From positions 409,411-473,410 of the forward strand of contig NZ_LMSM01000001.1 of NCBI RefSeq assembly GCF_001428125.1: a stretch of DNA of 64,000 bases. The letters run 5' to 3'. The notes beneath the pieces were generated by a model. The model searched no databases and was not told the DNA's origin. It saw only the letters and a program-made list of their open reading frames with translations. The position numbers were made by a program, and so were the translations under genes. Origin of the DNA: Nocardioides sp. Soil774 (GTDB lineage: Bacteria; Actinomycetota; Actinomycetes; Propionibacteriales; Nocardioidaceae). Below, piece by piece: positions 54,056-61,305 of this stretch. The first letter of the stretch is position 1; every line of letters starts with the position of its first letter.

Positions 54056-55504
54056 ATGTCCCAGTTCGCAATGTACACACTCATCTCCGTCACCGCGCCG
54101 GTCGAGGCCAGAGGAGACCGCGCGACCTACTACGCGGTCGTGACCCGTGCCCGTCACGGACGCGTTCGCGTGGTCGAGCACCTCGACGTTGTTCTCACGG
54201 CCTCACCTGACGCCGCCATGGACGGCGTGTGGGAGGTTTCGATGGCCGACGAGTTGTTCTTCGAGGTCATCACCACGTCAGCACCCACCGCAGCCGAGGT
54301 GAAAGACATGCTGCGCCAGCGTCGCGGTGTGTACGCCGCCGACATCGGTTGGACGCCGGCGTTCCAGAGTCTTCCGCGTGTGTGGGTGCGCAGGTCGATG
54401 GTCGGTAACGACGCGGGGACGTCGCTCGTGACAACCGTTCGCGGTCACCGCCTGCACGAGGTGCAGGTCGATGAATACGCCACGGCGGTGTCGCTCGGGC
54501 CGCTGCGACTGGTTTCGAGTCCCGACCGGCCGCACGCGACGTGGGAGGCAGACGTCCGAGTGCTGATGCGCTCACACGCGGATGGCAGCGTCCCCGACAC
54601 GGACCCCACCGACCCATGGAGCGCCGGTCCCTGGGCCCGCCGGTACGGGAATGACAGCGGGCCATGGCTGCCTTCAACGCACGTCATGCGCATCCACGGA
54701 AACACGGTGACGCTCGACGGGGCACCCGTAGGGCTTCTCGACCTCAAGCGTGGGGTTCCCCTGCGCCACACGGCGCGTCGTCACATGCTCCGCGCGGTCC
54801 TGGGCGTCTTGGGGGTGCCATTCGACGGACCTCGTCATGCCGAGCAGGTTTACGACCGGCTTGCGCGGGTCGAGGAGTTCTTCCCCGCCGCGACGGCCAC
54901 CCGCATATCGCCGCTGTTCCCGACCCAACCCGTGCTGGTCATCCAGCACGAGAGCGGGACAGTGCACCTTCGGTGTCCCCAGCGCGCCTATGGGCGCTCG
55001 GCGTCCCTGTTGAGTGGCGCGGGCTTCGACTACGCGGTGGACTTGCATTCCGGGGACTGCGCCGATGGTTTCGGCAGCGTGAATGACCTGAGGTTGGTGG
55101 GCTCAGATGATGGGCTCGTCGCGAGTGTGGCACGCATCTTGGATGCAGACCCGACTCTTCACGTGTTGGGCTACGCCGCCTACTACGACACCAAAACGCG
55201 GGGGCCAACGGTTCGATTCCGGCGCGTGGACGACCGCCCGCAACACCCCAAGACCACGCCCTGGGTGCGCATCATTGACTACGACGAGGTCGGCGGGCTC
55301 TGGGTCTTCGGTGAGGAAACCAGCCTCGTTACGGTGCTCGACGTGGCCATCGCGCACGACATCCCCGTCCTGTTTGGTGTGAATGCCGGCTCTGACGCCC
55401 TGTGCGTCGAGAGCCCAGCGCATGGTCCGCGCCTGCAGGAGCTGCTGAAGGGCCAGGGATTCATCGTGCTCACTGACGAGTTCCGGGGCTCGGAGGGGGA
55501 GTGA
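54056..55504 (+). CDS. Unknown island protein
   Basis: 482 residues, beta-rich, with few recognisable motifs: YTLISVTAPVEARGDRATYYAVVTRARHG, a central His/Arg-rich RHTARRHMLRAVLGVLGVPF and a C-terminal VLGYAAYYDTKTRGPTVRFRR segment. I do not recognise a family, and no TM or signal peptide is present. AGGAGGGG precedes ATG 54056, and the codon usage is consistent with a real gene. It ends 23 bp before the convergent GGCT-like gene. Confidence 0.6.
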   Translation: MSQFAMYTLISVTAPVEARGDRATYYAVVTRARHGRVRVVEHLDVVLTASPDAAMDGVWEVSMADELFFEVITTSAPTAAEVKDMLRQRRGVYAADIGWTPAFQSLPRVWVRRSMVGNDAGTSLVTTVRGHRLHEVQVDEYATAVSLGPLRLVSSPDRPHATWEADVRVLMRSHADGSVPDTDPTDPWSAGPWARRYGNDSGPWLPSTHVMRIHGNTVTLDGAPVGLLDLKRGVPLRHTARRHMLRAVLGVLGVPFDGPRHAEQVYDRLARVEEFFPAATATRISPLFPTQPVLVIQHESGTVHLRCPQRAYGRSASLLSGAGFDYAVDLHSGDCADGFGSVNDLRLVGSDDGLVASVARILDADPTLHVLGYAAYYDTKTRGPTVRFRRVDDRPQHPKTTPWVRIIDYDEVGGLWVFGEETSLVTVLDVAIAHDIPVLFGVNAGSDALCVESPAHGPRLQELLKGQGFIVLTDEFRGSEGE

Positions 55505-55527
55505 ACCCGCTCAGGGCAAGGGCACAA

Positions 55528-57075
55528 CTAACCTGATGGCGGCCACGTGTCGATGCTGTGACCGCGTCCGGCAAGGCTCGCAGCGACGTAGACCCACGCA
55601 CCTTGCCCACCGACGTTCCGAAGCTGACGCGTGAACAGCCCGGACTCAACTCCTTCGACGTTGTCGAGGAGTTCGAGCAGGGCCCCCGCCTCGTCCTTAA
55701 GGCACTCCACAAGCACGCCGCTTGCCTTGCGGTCGCTGGAGGCGCTGAGGGCGGGGTAGCCGTTGCCGGTGTCCCGGAGGTCACCGACCACGGTGGTGTC
55801 CACGGGTTCGCCGGCGACGTACGGCTCCAACAGGTGCCAGCGCTCGTTTCCCGGCTTCAGCGTGCCGTAGACGAAGACGTAGGGCACGCATTCCCCAGGT
55901 GCGGGGTAGCGGCCGGGCGCGACCACCGGCCCGAGGTCAATCGCGGAGGTGGCGGGCTCGGTGGTGATGCGTGACCTCAGGGCGCGGACCTCGGCCTGGT
56001 CCACATCGACGCGTAGCAGCGGCTGACCGCCCAGTCGCATGGGGCGGCGCTCGGTGCGCCCCCCGACGTACGCCGCGGGGCGCGACAGACGTGCGCCGTT
56101 CTCGAGCACGACTCGACCCTCATTGAGCAGCACCAGGTCGTACCACCTGCTGCTCCGGCCTTCGACGCGGTCCAAGGTGCGCATCTCGGCGAGGTCACAC
56201 ATCACCACCACTGCCTCCTCGGAGTGCCCAGTGACGACGTCAAGCGTGACCGGCGTACGCCCTGCCGCGGTGTCGCCCGTGCACCAGACCGAGGCCAGGT
56301 CCTCCATTGTGCACGCGAGATGTACCGAGGGCAGGGGAGTGCCGTTCGCAAGCACCTTGCCGGGGGAGGCGTTCGAGCCGTACCCCACGAGCGGAATCCG
56401 CTCGGCCAGCGGCGCAGCGCCGAACGTGGCGAGCCACTCGTCGAGACAGACCGAGTCCTCGTCGCCCGACACGGCCCAGCCGCTTGGCTGTGCCTCGTCA
56501 GGGCTGACCGGCCAGCAGAACCCTGCGTCATCAATGACGACGGAACCGTAGGGACGCTGACCAGGGTAGGGATCAACAGCGTAGTCGGTGGCCTGCTGGC
56601 CCGGGGCGACGCGGCCCAACGGGTCATTCGCACCAAGGACGAGAGCCCACCCGAGCAGGTCAGCCATCAGTTTCTGCATGTGATGGTGCTGGTCGGTGCC
56701 CTCGTCCAGCTGGAGTCCGAAGTCACCCGCATGCCAGATCGAGGCACAGCCGAAGGTGTCGACGCCATCAGGTCGGGGGAGCAGGCCGCCGTCGGCGTCA
56801 CGCACGGCGTACTCCCACGTGCCGGGCGAGGCGAGCCCGAGCTCAGGGTCGGGCTCCCAGTCATAGAGGGGAACGATGACCATCGCACGGCCGTCACGTC
56901 CGTGCACCTCGGCGGAGGTGTAGCCGGCGTACTCGCCCAGGGTGACGGTGGCACCGCCGGATCGCATGGTGTCGGCGACGGCGTGTGCTGCGAGCCGCTG
57001 GGCAGCGATGAGGTCCTGCTCGGCGGTGGCAACAATCAGGTGGGCGAGTCGCAGAAGTGAAGCGTGATCGGGCAT
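55528..57075 (-). CDS. Protein with two gamma-glutamylcyclotransferase-like domains
   Basis: 515 residues. A novel N-terminal domain (about 1-215) is followed by a first GGCT/AIG2-like domain (LVGYGSNASPGKVLAN near 225, with VEGRSSRWYDLVLL) and a second one (VFVYGTLKPGNERWHLL near 405, ending WVYVAASL). YGSN and YGTL are the family's phosphate- or substrate-binding loops. AAGGAGC precedes the ATG. A 15-bp motif shared with another island promoter lies 56 bp upstream. It is probably a conflict-related gamma-glutamyl-type enzyme, but this is inference. Confidence 0.65.
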   Translation of the reverse strand: MPDHASLLRLAHLIVATAEQDLIAAQRLAAHAVADTMRSGGATVTLGEYAGYTSAEVHGRDGRAMVIVPLYDWEPDPELGLASPGTWEYAVRDADGGLLPRPDGVDTFGCASIWHAGDFGLQLDEGTDQHHHMQKLMADLLGWALVLGANDPLGRVAPGQQATDYAVDPYPGQRPYGSVVIDDAGFCWPVSPDEAQPSGWAVSGDEDSVCLDEWLATFGAAPLAERIPLVGYGSNASPGKVLANGTPLPSVHLACTMEDLASVWCTGDTAAGRTPVTLDVVTGHSEEAVVVMCDLAEMRTLDRVEGRSSRWYDLVLLNEGRVVLENGARLSRPAAYVGGRTERRPMRLGGQPLLRVDVDQAEVRALRSRITTEPATSAIDLGPVVAPGRYPAPGECVPYVFVYGTLKPGNERWHLLEPYVAGEPVDTTVVGDLRDTGNGYPALSASSDRKASGVLVECLKDEAGALLELLDNVEGVESGLFTRQLRNVGGQGAWVYVAASLAGRGHSIDTWPPSG

Positions 57076-57131
57076 GTCGGCTCCTTCGGTGTCCGGCTCC
57101 GGTCGAGCCGTGTGTGGGAAGTTCTACGGAC

Positions 57132-57146
57132 AGGGTCGGAACATTC
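57132..57146 (-). promoter_or_regulatory. Shared 15-bp motif, copy upstream of the GGCT-like gene
   Basis: On the minus strand it reads GAATGTTCCGACCCT, ending 56 bp before ATG 57075. An identical copy lies at 58070-58084 upstream of the 58127 gene. It is a likely common regulator site. Confidence 0.6.
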
Positions 57147-58005
57147 ACGTCAGAGTGGTGGTCAGGAAGTCGCGCCAGGACTCCAACTTCCAGCGCACTG
57201 AGTCCAGCAACGTCTGGCCCACAGGTTTAGTGACGTCGCCGCGTGCCACGGCTTCGGCGTAGTCAGCCAACAGGTTGAGGCGCTCGTCGACCTCGGGACG
57301 TGAGTATGGGAAGAGGCCGAGAAGGTCCGTTCCCGTCCGGCTAAGCGGGTGGTCCGGATCTGCCGAGGTGCGCCTCATGCGTGCCGAGACGAGGTCGTCG
57401 AGGGTGAGGTCGTCCTCGTCGCGCGTGTAGGTGACCTCGACGGCGTCGAACCCGGCTGCCAGTTCAGTGAGCCAACGGGCGGCCTGACGTGGCCCTACCC
57501 TCAGAGCAGCGGCAACCACCTCGACTTCTACATCGCCCTCGTGCTCCTCGAGCAGCCGAACCAGTCGCAGGGCCTCATCCACTCGACAAGACCGTCTCTC
57601 GTCGGGAGGGGCGTCCGTGGGGCCGACGTCCACATGGCGGCGCCGCAGGTCCTCGCGAACGCACTGCACTGCCAAGTGCTCGTCCTCGGTCAGGTGCCAG
57701 TCCGGTGACTTCTCCAGCATGGGGGACCTAGCCGTACCTCGCAGGTGTGGCTCGTCCCTGACCGGGACGTTGGTGACCACGAGTCCCCGCTCGCGCAATG
57801 CCTTCTTGTCATTGCGCAAGGTCTTGGCGGCATGGGCACCTGCGCCGTACGCCTGCACCCGCGACATGAGGTCGGCGTCGGTGAGCGCCCCGTATCCACG
57901 GGTCTCCTCGTGCACGCGGGTCAACTCTTCCAGCAGCGCGACGACCCTTCGAAGGGGCGAGTACTCCGCTCGCCGTCCCACCACGTCTCTTGCTCCCCCA
58001 CCCAT
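57145..58005 (-). CDS. WYL-like helix-turn-helix regulator without a clear WYL domain
   Basis: 286 residues. The N-terminal half (LRRVVALLEELTRVHEETRGYGALTDADLMSRV, then LRNDKKALRERGLVV, then WHLTEDEHLAVQCVREDL) follows the arrangement of the winged-helix part of WYL regulators such as PafBC/BrxR. The C-terminal half carries another helical winged-helix-like segment (VEVEVVAAALRVGPRQAARWLTEL) rather than a WYL motif. WYL-type regulators often control defence islands. It is a good candidate for binding the shared 15-bp motif near it. ATG 58005 was chosen over the longer reading. Confidence 0.6.
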   Translation of the reverse strand: MGGGARDVVGRRAEYSPLRRVVALLEELTRVHEETRGYGALTDADLMSRVQAYGAGAHAAKTLRNDKKALRERGLVVTNVPVRDEPHLRGTARSPMLEKSPDWHLTEDEHLAVQCVREDLRRRHVDVGPTDAPPDERRSCRVDEALRLVRLLEEHEGDVEVEVVAAALRVGPRQAARWLTELAAGFDAVEVTYTRDEDDLTLDDLVSARMRRTSADPDHPLSRTGTDLLGLFPYSRPEVDERLNLLADYAEAVARGDVTKPVGQTLLDSVRWKLESWRDFLTTTLT

Positions 58006-58126
58006 GTCGATGAGCAGTCTGAAGCCAGGTCGTCGTCTGCGCTGCCAGATCCAGCAATTCACCCCACACGAATGTTCCGACCCTCCAGGCAAGGTTCCTT
58101 CCGTCACCACCACGAAAGGAAAGCCA
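58006..58126. promoter_or_regulatory. Divergent promoter with the second copy of the 15-bp motif
   Basis: The 121-bp region between the WYL-like regulator (leftward) and the 58127 gene (rightward) contains GAATGTTCCGACCCT at 58070-58084, 42 bp before ATG 58127. A GAAAGGAAAG ribosome site precedes that ATG. Confidence 0.6.
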
Positions 58127-58552
58127 ATGAACGTCAACCTCACATCGGTCTGCGGCTGCGGCCTTGACCTGTCCACTGACGGCGCCACGGGACGCGTGAC
58201 TCTGCATAGCGACGCCGCGGCAATGACGCGCAGGTTCGCCGGGGCCGCTGCGGGTGTGGAAGGGGTGATCTCCTTCCTGTGGAGCGCGGCCGTGGCAATT
58301 GAGAGTGACCATCAGGCGGGTCTGGTGCGTGACGATTTCTGCGTTTCGAGGTACTACGAGCCGTTGTTGAACTTGGACGTCGAAATCGAACTTGTCGACG
58401 ATGCGAACGAGCACCCGCGCGCCAAGTTCACCCTGCTGTCCGACGACGAAGGCAGCCTCGACTACTGCCACTTCGGGGTCACTGTCGACCTCTCGCTCAG
58501 GCAGTTTCGGGAGACAACGGATATCGCCTACGGAGCCACCCGCCTGGGTTAG
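58127..58552 (+). CDS. Unknown island protein
   Basis: 141 residues with CGCGLDLS near the N-terminus, an acidic middle (VEIELVDDANEHPRAKFTLLSDDEGS) and an aromatic C-terminus. No family was recognised. It has a good ribosome site and is divergent from the WYL-like regulator with the shared motif in its promoter, so it is probably part of that regulon. Confidence 0.55.
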   Translation: MNVNLTSVCGCGLDLSTDGATGRVTLHSDAAAMTRRFAGAAAGVEGVISFLWSAAVAIESDHQAGLVRDDFCVSRYYEPLLNLDVEIELVDDANEHPRAKFTLLSDDEGSLDYCHFGVTVDLSLRQFRETTDIAYGATRLG

Positions 58553-58750
58553 GTGAGGGGGCGCTGGTCGGGAGCGCTGCCGTCTAGCTCCCCTGCGGCC
58601 AGGCGGCCAACGACGTCGTTGAGCTTTGACAGCAGGTGAGTCCTGATGAACGTCTGCGTCCGGGCAGGTGATCGCGGAAGCAAGGGGCCCCGGTCGATGA
58701 CGAGCAGGTCGATGCCGGGGTTCGCGCAGTGTCCGGAACCTCCGCCTGCG
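58549..58750 (-). pseudogene. C-terminal gene fragment of unknown origin
   Basis: On the minus strand a frame with strong GC3 bias and no plausible start reads NPGIDLLVIDRGPLLPRSPA, then TQTFIRTHLLSKLNDVVGRLAAGELDG, ending in TAA at 58549-58551. It opens just after the end of the receiver-like/SMI1 gene. It looks like the tail of a decayed gene. The family was not recognised. Confidence 0.4.
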
Positions 58751-58780
58751 CGGTCCCCAGGACTCGGGAGCCGAGTTGGA

Positions 58781-59677
58781 CTATCTCAGCCGCTCTGCGA
58801 GGTCCGACCAGTAAGGGATCCGGTCCTCGGATGCAGGGCGTTCAGGCGACCAGGAGTCGCCCTCGAACTCGCGGCCGATCCAGGCACCGATGTCATTCCC
58901 GTAGTAGATGACGTCGAGTTCATGGGCGGAGAAGACCCAGCAAGTCTTCAGATGTCCCCCCGACGGGAGGTATCGGTGGTCGCACAGAGGGATCAGGGGC
59001 GGGCCTGCCAGAGCGGGTGCGGCGGCGGCTGCATCGGCGGCTGCGGGAGCGCGTCGGATCCAAGTCTCGAGCTCACGCTGATCCCCGTGTCGCCAGTCGG
59101 GCCATCGAGGCCGCTGTCGGACTGTCTGCGCACTAAGGTCTACCGGCAGACCAACCTGTAGCAACGAGCGGTGGGGCACAGAGAATGCGATGCCGAAGCG
59201 CTTCTGGACCACCTCAATCTCCTCGTCGCTGAGGCCTGGCTCAATCTGTACGCCGGCTCGCTTGAGCCGCTCGATCGGAGCGAGATGATCGAGGAGTCTT
59301 GCGTGACCTCTTGGGGAGTGGAGCGCGGCATCGCGTGGCGACAACGCGTCGACGGCGTACCAAAGCCGCAAGGCACTAATTGCTTGATGCCGTCGTTCGG
59401 CATTGTGAGTGACAACGATGATTCTGTTGATCGGGAATGGTCTCCCCGCCCGCGCTGACTCCGCGAGCATGGACACGATCCGACTCGCATCTTCCCCTTC
59501 TCCAGGACCTTGGCCGCGGCTGAGGTCCCAGCTCAACCACAGGGTGTCGATTTTCCTGCGTGAGGCGCGCCGGGCGTGCAGCAGCATCAGAGCGTGGCTC
59601 GCGTTGCGGCTGTAGACGATGTCATCGTCGAGACGGTCAGCAAGCGAAGCGTATGGATCGATCACAACGGTGGTCAT
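58781..59677 (-). CDS. Receiver-like (cREC) / SMI1-KNR4 fusion protein
   Basis: 298 residues. The N-terminal region (MTTVVIDPYASLADRLDD, DTLWLSWDLSRGQG, IIVVTHNAERRHQAISAL) resembles the cREC receiver-like fold, with an acidic strand end and the THNAE segment. The C-terminal half (GLSDEEIEVVQKRFGIAFSVPHRSLL and VFSAHELDVIYYGNDIGAWIGREF) matches the SMI1/KNR4 superfamily, common in immunity proteins and conflict systems. It is followed by the CARF-nuclease gene 24 bp away on the same strand. Confidence 0.6.
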   Translation of the reverse strand: MTTVVIDPYASLADRLDDDIVYSRNASHALMLLHARRASRRKIDTLWLSWDLSRGQGPGEGEDASRIVSMLAESARAGRPFPINRIIVVTHNAERRHQAISALRLWYAVDALSPRDAALHSPRGHARLLDHLAPIERLKRAGVQIEPGLSDEEIEVVQKRFGIAFSVPHRSLLQVGLPVDLSAQTVRQRPRWPDWRHGDQRELETWIRRAPAAADAAAAAPALAGPPLIPLCDHRYLPSGGHLKTCWVFSAHELDVIYYGNDIGAWIGREFEGDSWSPERPASEDRIPYWSDLAERLR

Positions 59678-59701
59678 CCACTCCCCCCTCGGCCGGTGTT
59701 C

Positions 59702-61060
59702 TCACCAAGGCTGACGCGAGATCCGGGCCAATTGATGCTCGAACTCTCGGACGTCCTTTAGGCGGAGAACCGCGTGGCCTGACTTGCCGGTGGTGCTTAC
59801 TGACGCGCTTGTCACATGCACCGACCCCTCGAAGCGCAGCGAAAGTTGGCGTTCGAAACTGCTCTGGGTGCCCGGCGGGTCGAAGCGGCACTTCAGGACT
59901 GTCTGCCCGCCTAGGTGGTAGGCGACCCAGGGTTCACCAGAGTCGAGAAAGTGACGCTGCAGATCGAGGACGGGTTTTGAGCTCAGGTCGGGCCGCGCGA
60001 TGGGACCGTCCGCCGGCATGGCGCGGGCAGGAGTGGGTGCCTGGACCAGTTGCGTGAGGGCGTCCACCAGCGAGCGCTCCGCCAGCACGCGTTGATCCAC
60101 GACGCGCACATCCAAGGCGGCTGCCAGGCTCCGAGCGGCATCGTCGATCCGCTGGTTGGGGCGGAGCAGGACCAGTTGCCCGTTTCCGTCGCCCAAGGCT
60201 CGTCGGGTGGACTCGGCCTCGCGGATCTGCACTCCCAGCGGCACCGTCACCTGAGCGTCCGTAATCAGTTTGCAGTCGACGACGTGAAGACGTCCGTGGG
60301 AGTTGACGACGACGTCAACTTCTTGGACTGCGGTCCCGTCGTCGATCAGTTTCACGCTAACGGCAACGTCGTCCTCGGCCACTCCAACCTCCCGCAGGAT
60401 TGCGGCCACAAACTGTTCGAACAAGTGTCCGTAGCTGATCCGTGCGCCCGACGAGACGCGGCGTCCCAGAGCTTCGAAGGACGAGTACCAGGGCGACCCA
60501 TCGAGGCACATCCGCGCTGCGGCCCTCACGTTCGTGCTGATGGCGGGCGGCGCTACCTCGACCTCGCGCTCATCATCTGCCCAGGTGACCTTCAGGAGTT
60601 CGGCTACGTTAAAACGCTCGGATGCGCGAGGGTCGACGTCAGACAAGCGAACCGCCCCTCCCTGCGCGTCCAGTGTGTGCCACACCCCGAGGTGTTGGTA
60701 AAGACCAGTGACGTGCGGGCGTCGCAGCCCTTGAAGGCCGCCTGCGAACATCAGCCTGGTGCCGCCGGTGAGGTTCACCAACAGTTCCGTGCCATCCGCC
60801 CCGGCGAGGCTGTATATGGCTGCGGCTGTCTCCTCTGGGCTGTCGTCGGCCACTGGCCCCACCAGATGCACCGGGAGACGCGAGAAGTTGCGGCGCACAA
60901 AGCGTGCGAGCCGGTCTGCCGGACGCCCGAAGAGTTCGTCGTCGTAGGCATGAAGGATGTGGACCGCCTCGACGTCAGAACCCCATTGGGCTAAGGCGTC
61001 GATCTCCGACCACAGCTTCTCGCCGCCGATGAGCACCAACTGCCGGGCATTTCCCCTCAC
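59702..61060 (-). CDS. CARF-domain PD-(D/E)XK nuclease, Card1/Can2-like
   Basis: 452 residues. The N-terminal CARF-like domain carries NLTGGTRLM (residues 96-104), the signature loop of CARF/DUF1887 proteins, which bind cyclic oligoadenylates in type III CRISPR signalling. The C-terminal nuclease has Glu214 (GHLFEQFVAAIL), Asp249 in QEVDVVV and the DxK motif VVDCK at 260-264. Card1/Can2 proteins have the same order and length. No CRISPR array or cas gene was found in the window. A leaderless start is supported: TAAACT ends 7 nt before GTG 61060. It is divergent from the DUF4062-TPR gene. Confidence 0.78.
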   Translation of the reverse strand: MRGNARQLVLIGGEKLWSEIDALAQWGSDVEAVHILHAYDDELFGRPADRLARFVRRNFSRLPVHLVGPVADDSPEETAAAIYSLAGADGTELLVNLTGGTRLMFAGGLQGLRRPHVTGLYQHLGVWHTLDAQGGAVRLSDVDPRASERFNVAELLKVTWADDEREVEVAPPAISTNVRAAARMCLDGSPWYSSFEALGRRVSSGARISYGHLFEQFVAAILREVGVAEDDVAVSVKLIDDGTAVQEVDVVVNSHGRLHVVDCKLITDAQVTVPLGVQIREAESTRRALGDGNGQLVLLRPNQRIDDAARSLAAALDVRVVDQRVLAERSLVDALTQLVQAPTPARAMPADGPIARPDLSSKPVLDLQRHFLDSGEPWVAYHLGGQTVLKCRFDPPGTQSSFERQLSLRFEGSVHVTSASVSTTGKSGHAVLRLKDVREFEHQLARISRQPW

Positions 61061-61305
61061 CGAACACAGTTTAGGAAGACAGTCGGACACGCGGACCCGA
61101 ATAGGGCTAAGGAGACCGCGGAGATCGCTGCCTTGGTTAGGAGATGCGTGCTGGCCCTGGGGCCGAGTCCATGGTGTGGGGTAACGACGGGCCACCTGAA
61201 GGTGCCGCAGCCCGCTCCTGACGAGGTGCGTTACGCGTTTGCCGAACTGGCTGTGGGCTCCATGGTCACTGCCTAGACTGCTGCTTCGCGAACAGGGAGA
61301 AGGTC
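61061..61305. promoter_or_regulatory. Divergent promoter region of the CARF and DUF4062 genes
   Basis: 245 bp. Minus-strand TAAACT (61073-61068) lies 7 nt before the CARF gene, and plus-strand TAGACT (61274-61279) lies before the DUF4062 gene. The spacer between them contains no recognisable gene and could hold an operator. Confidence 0.5.
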
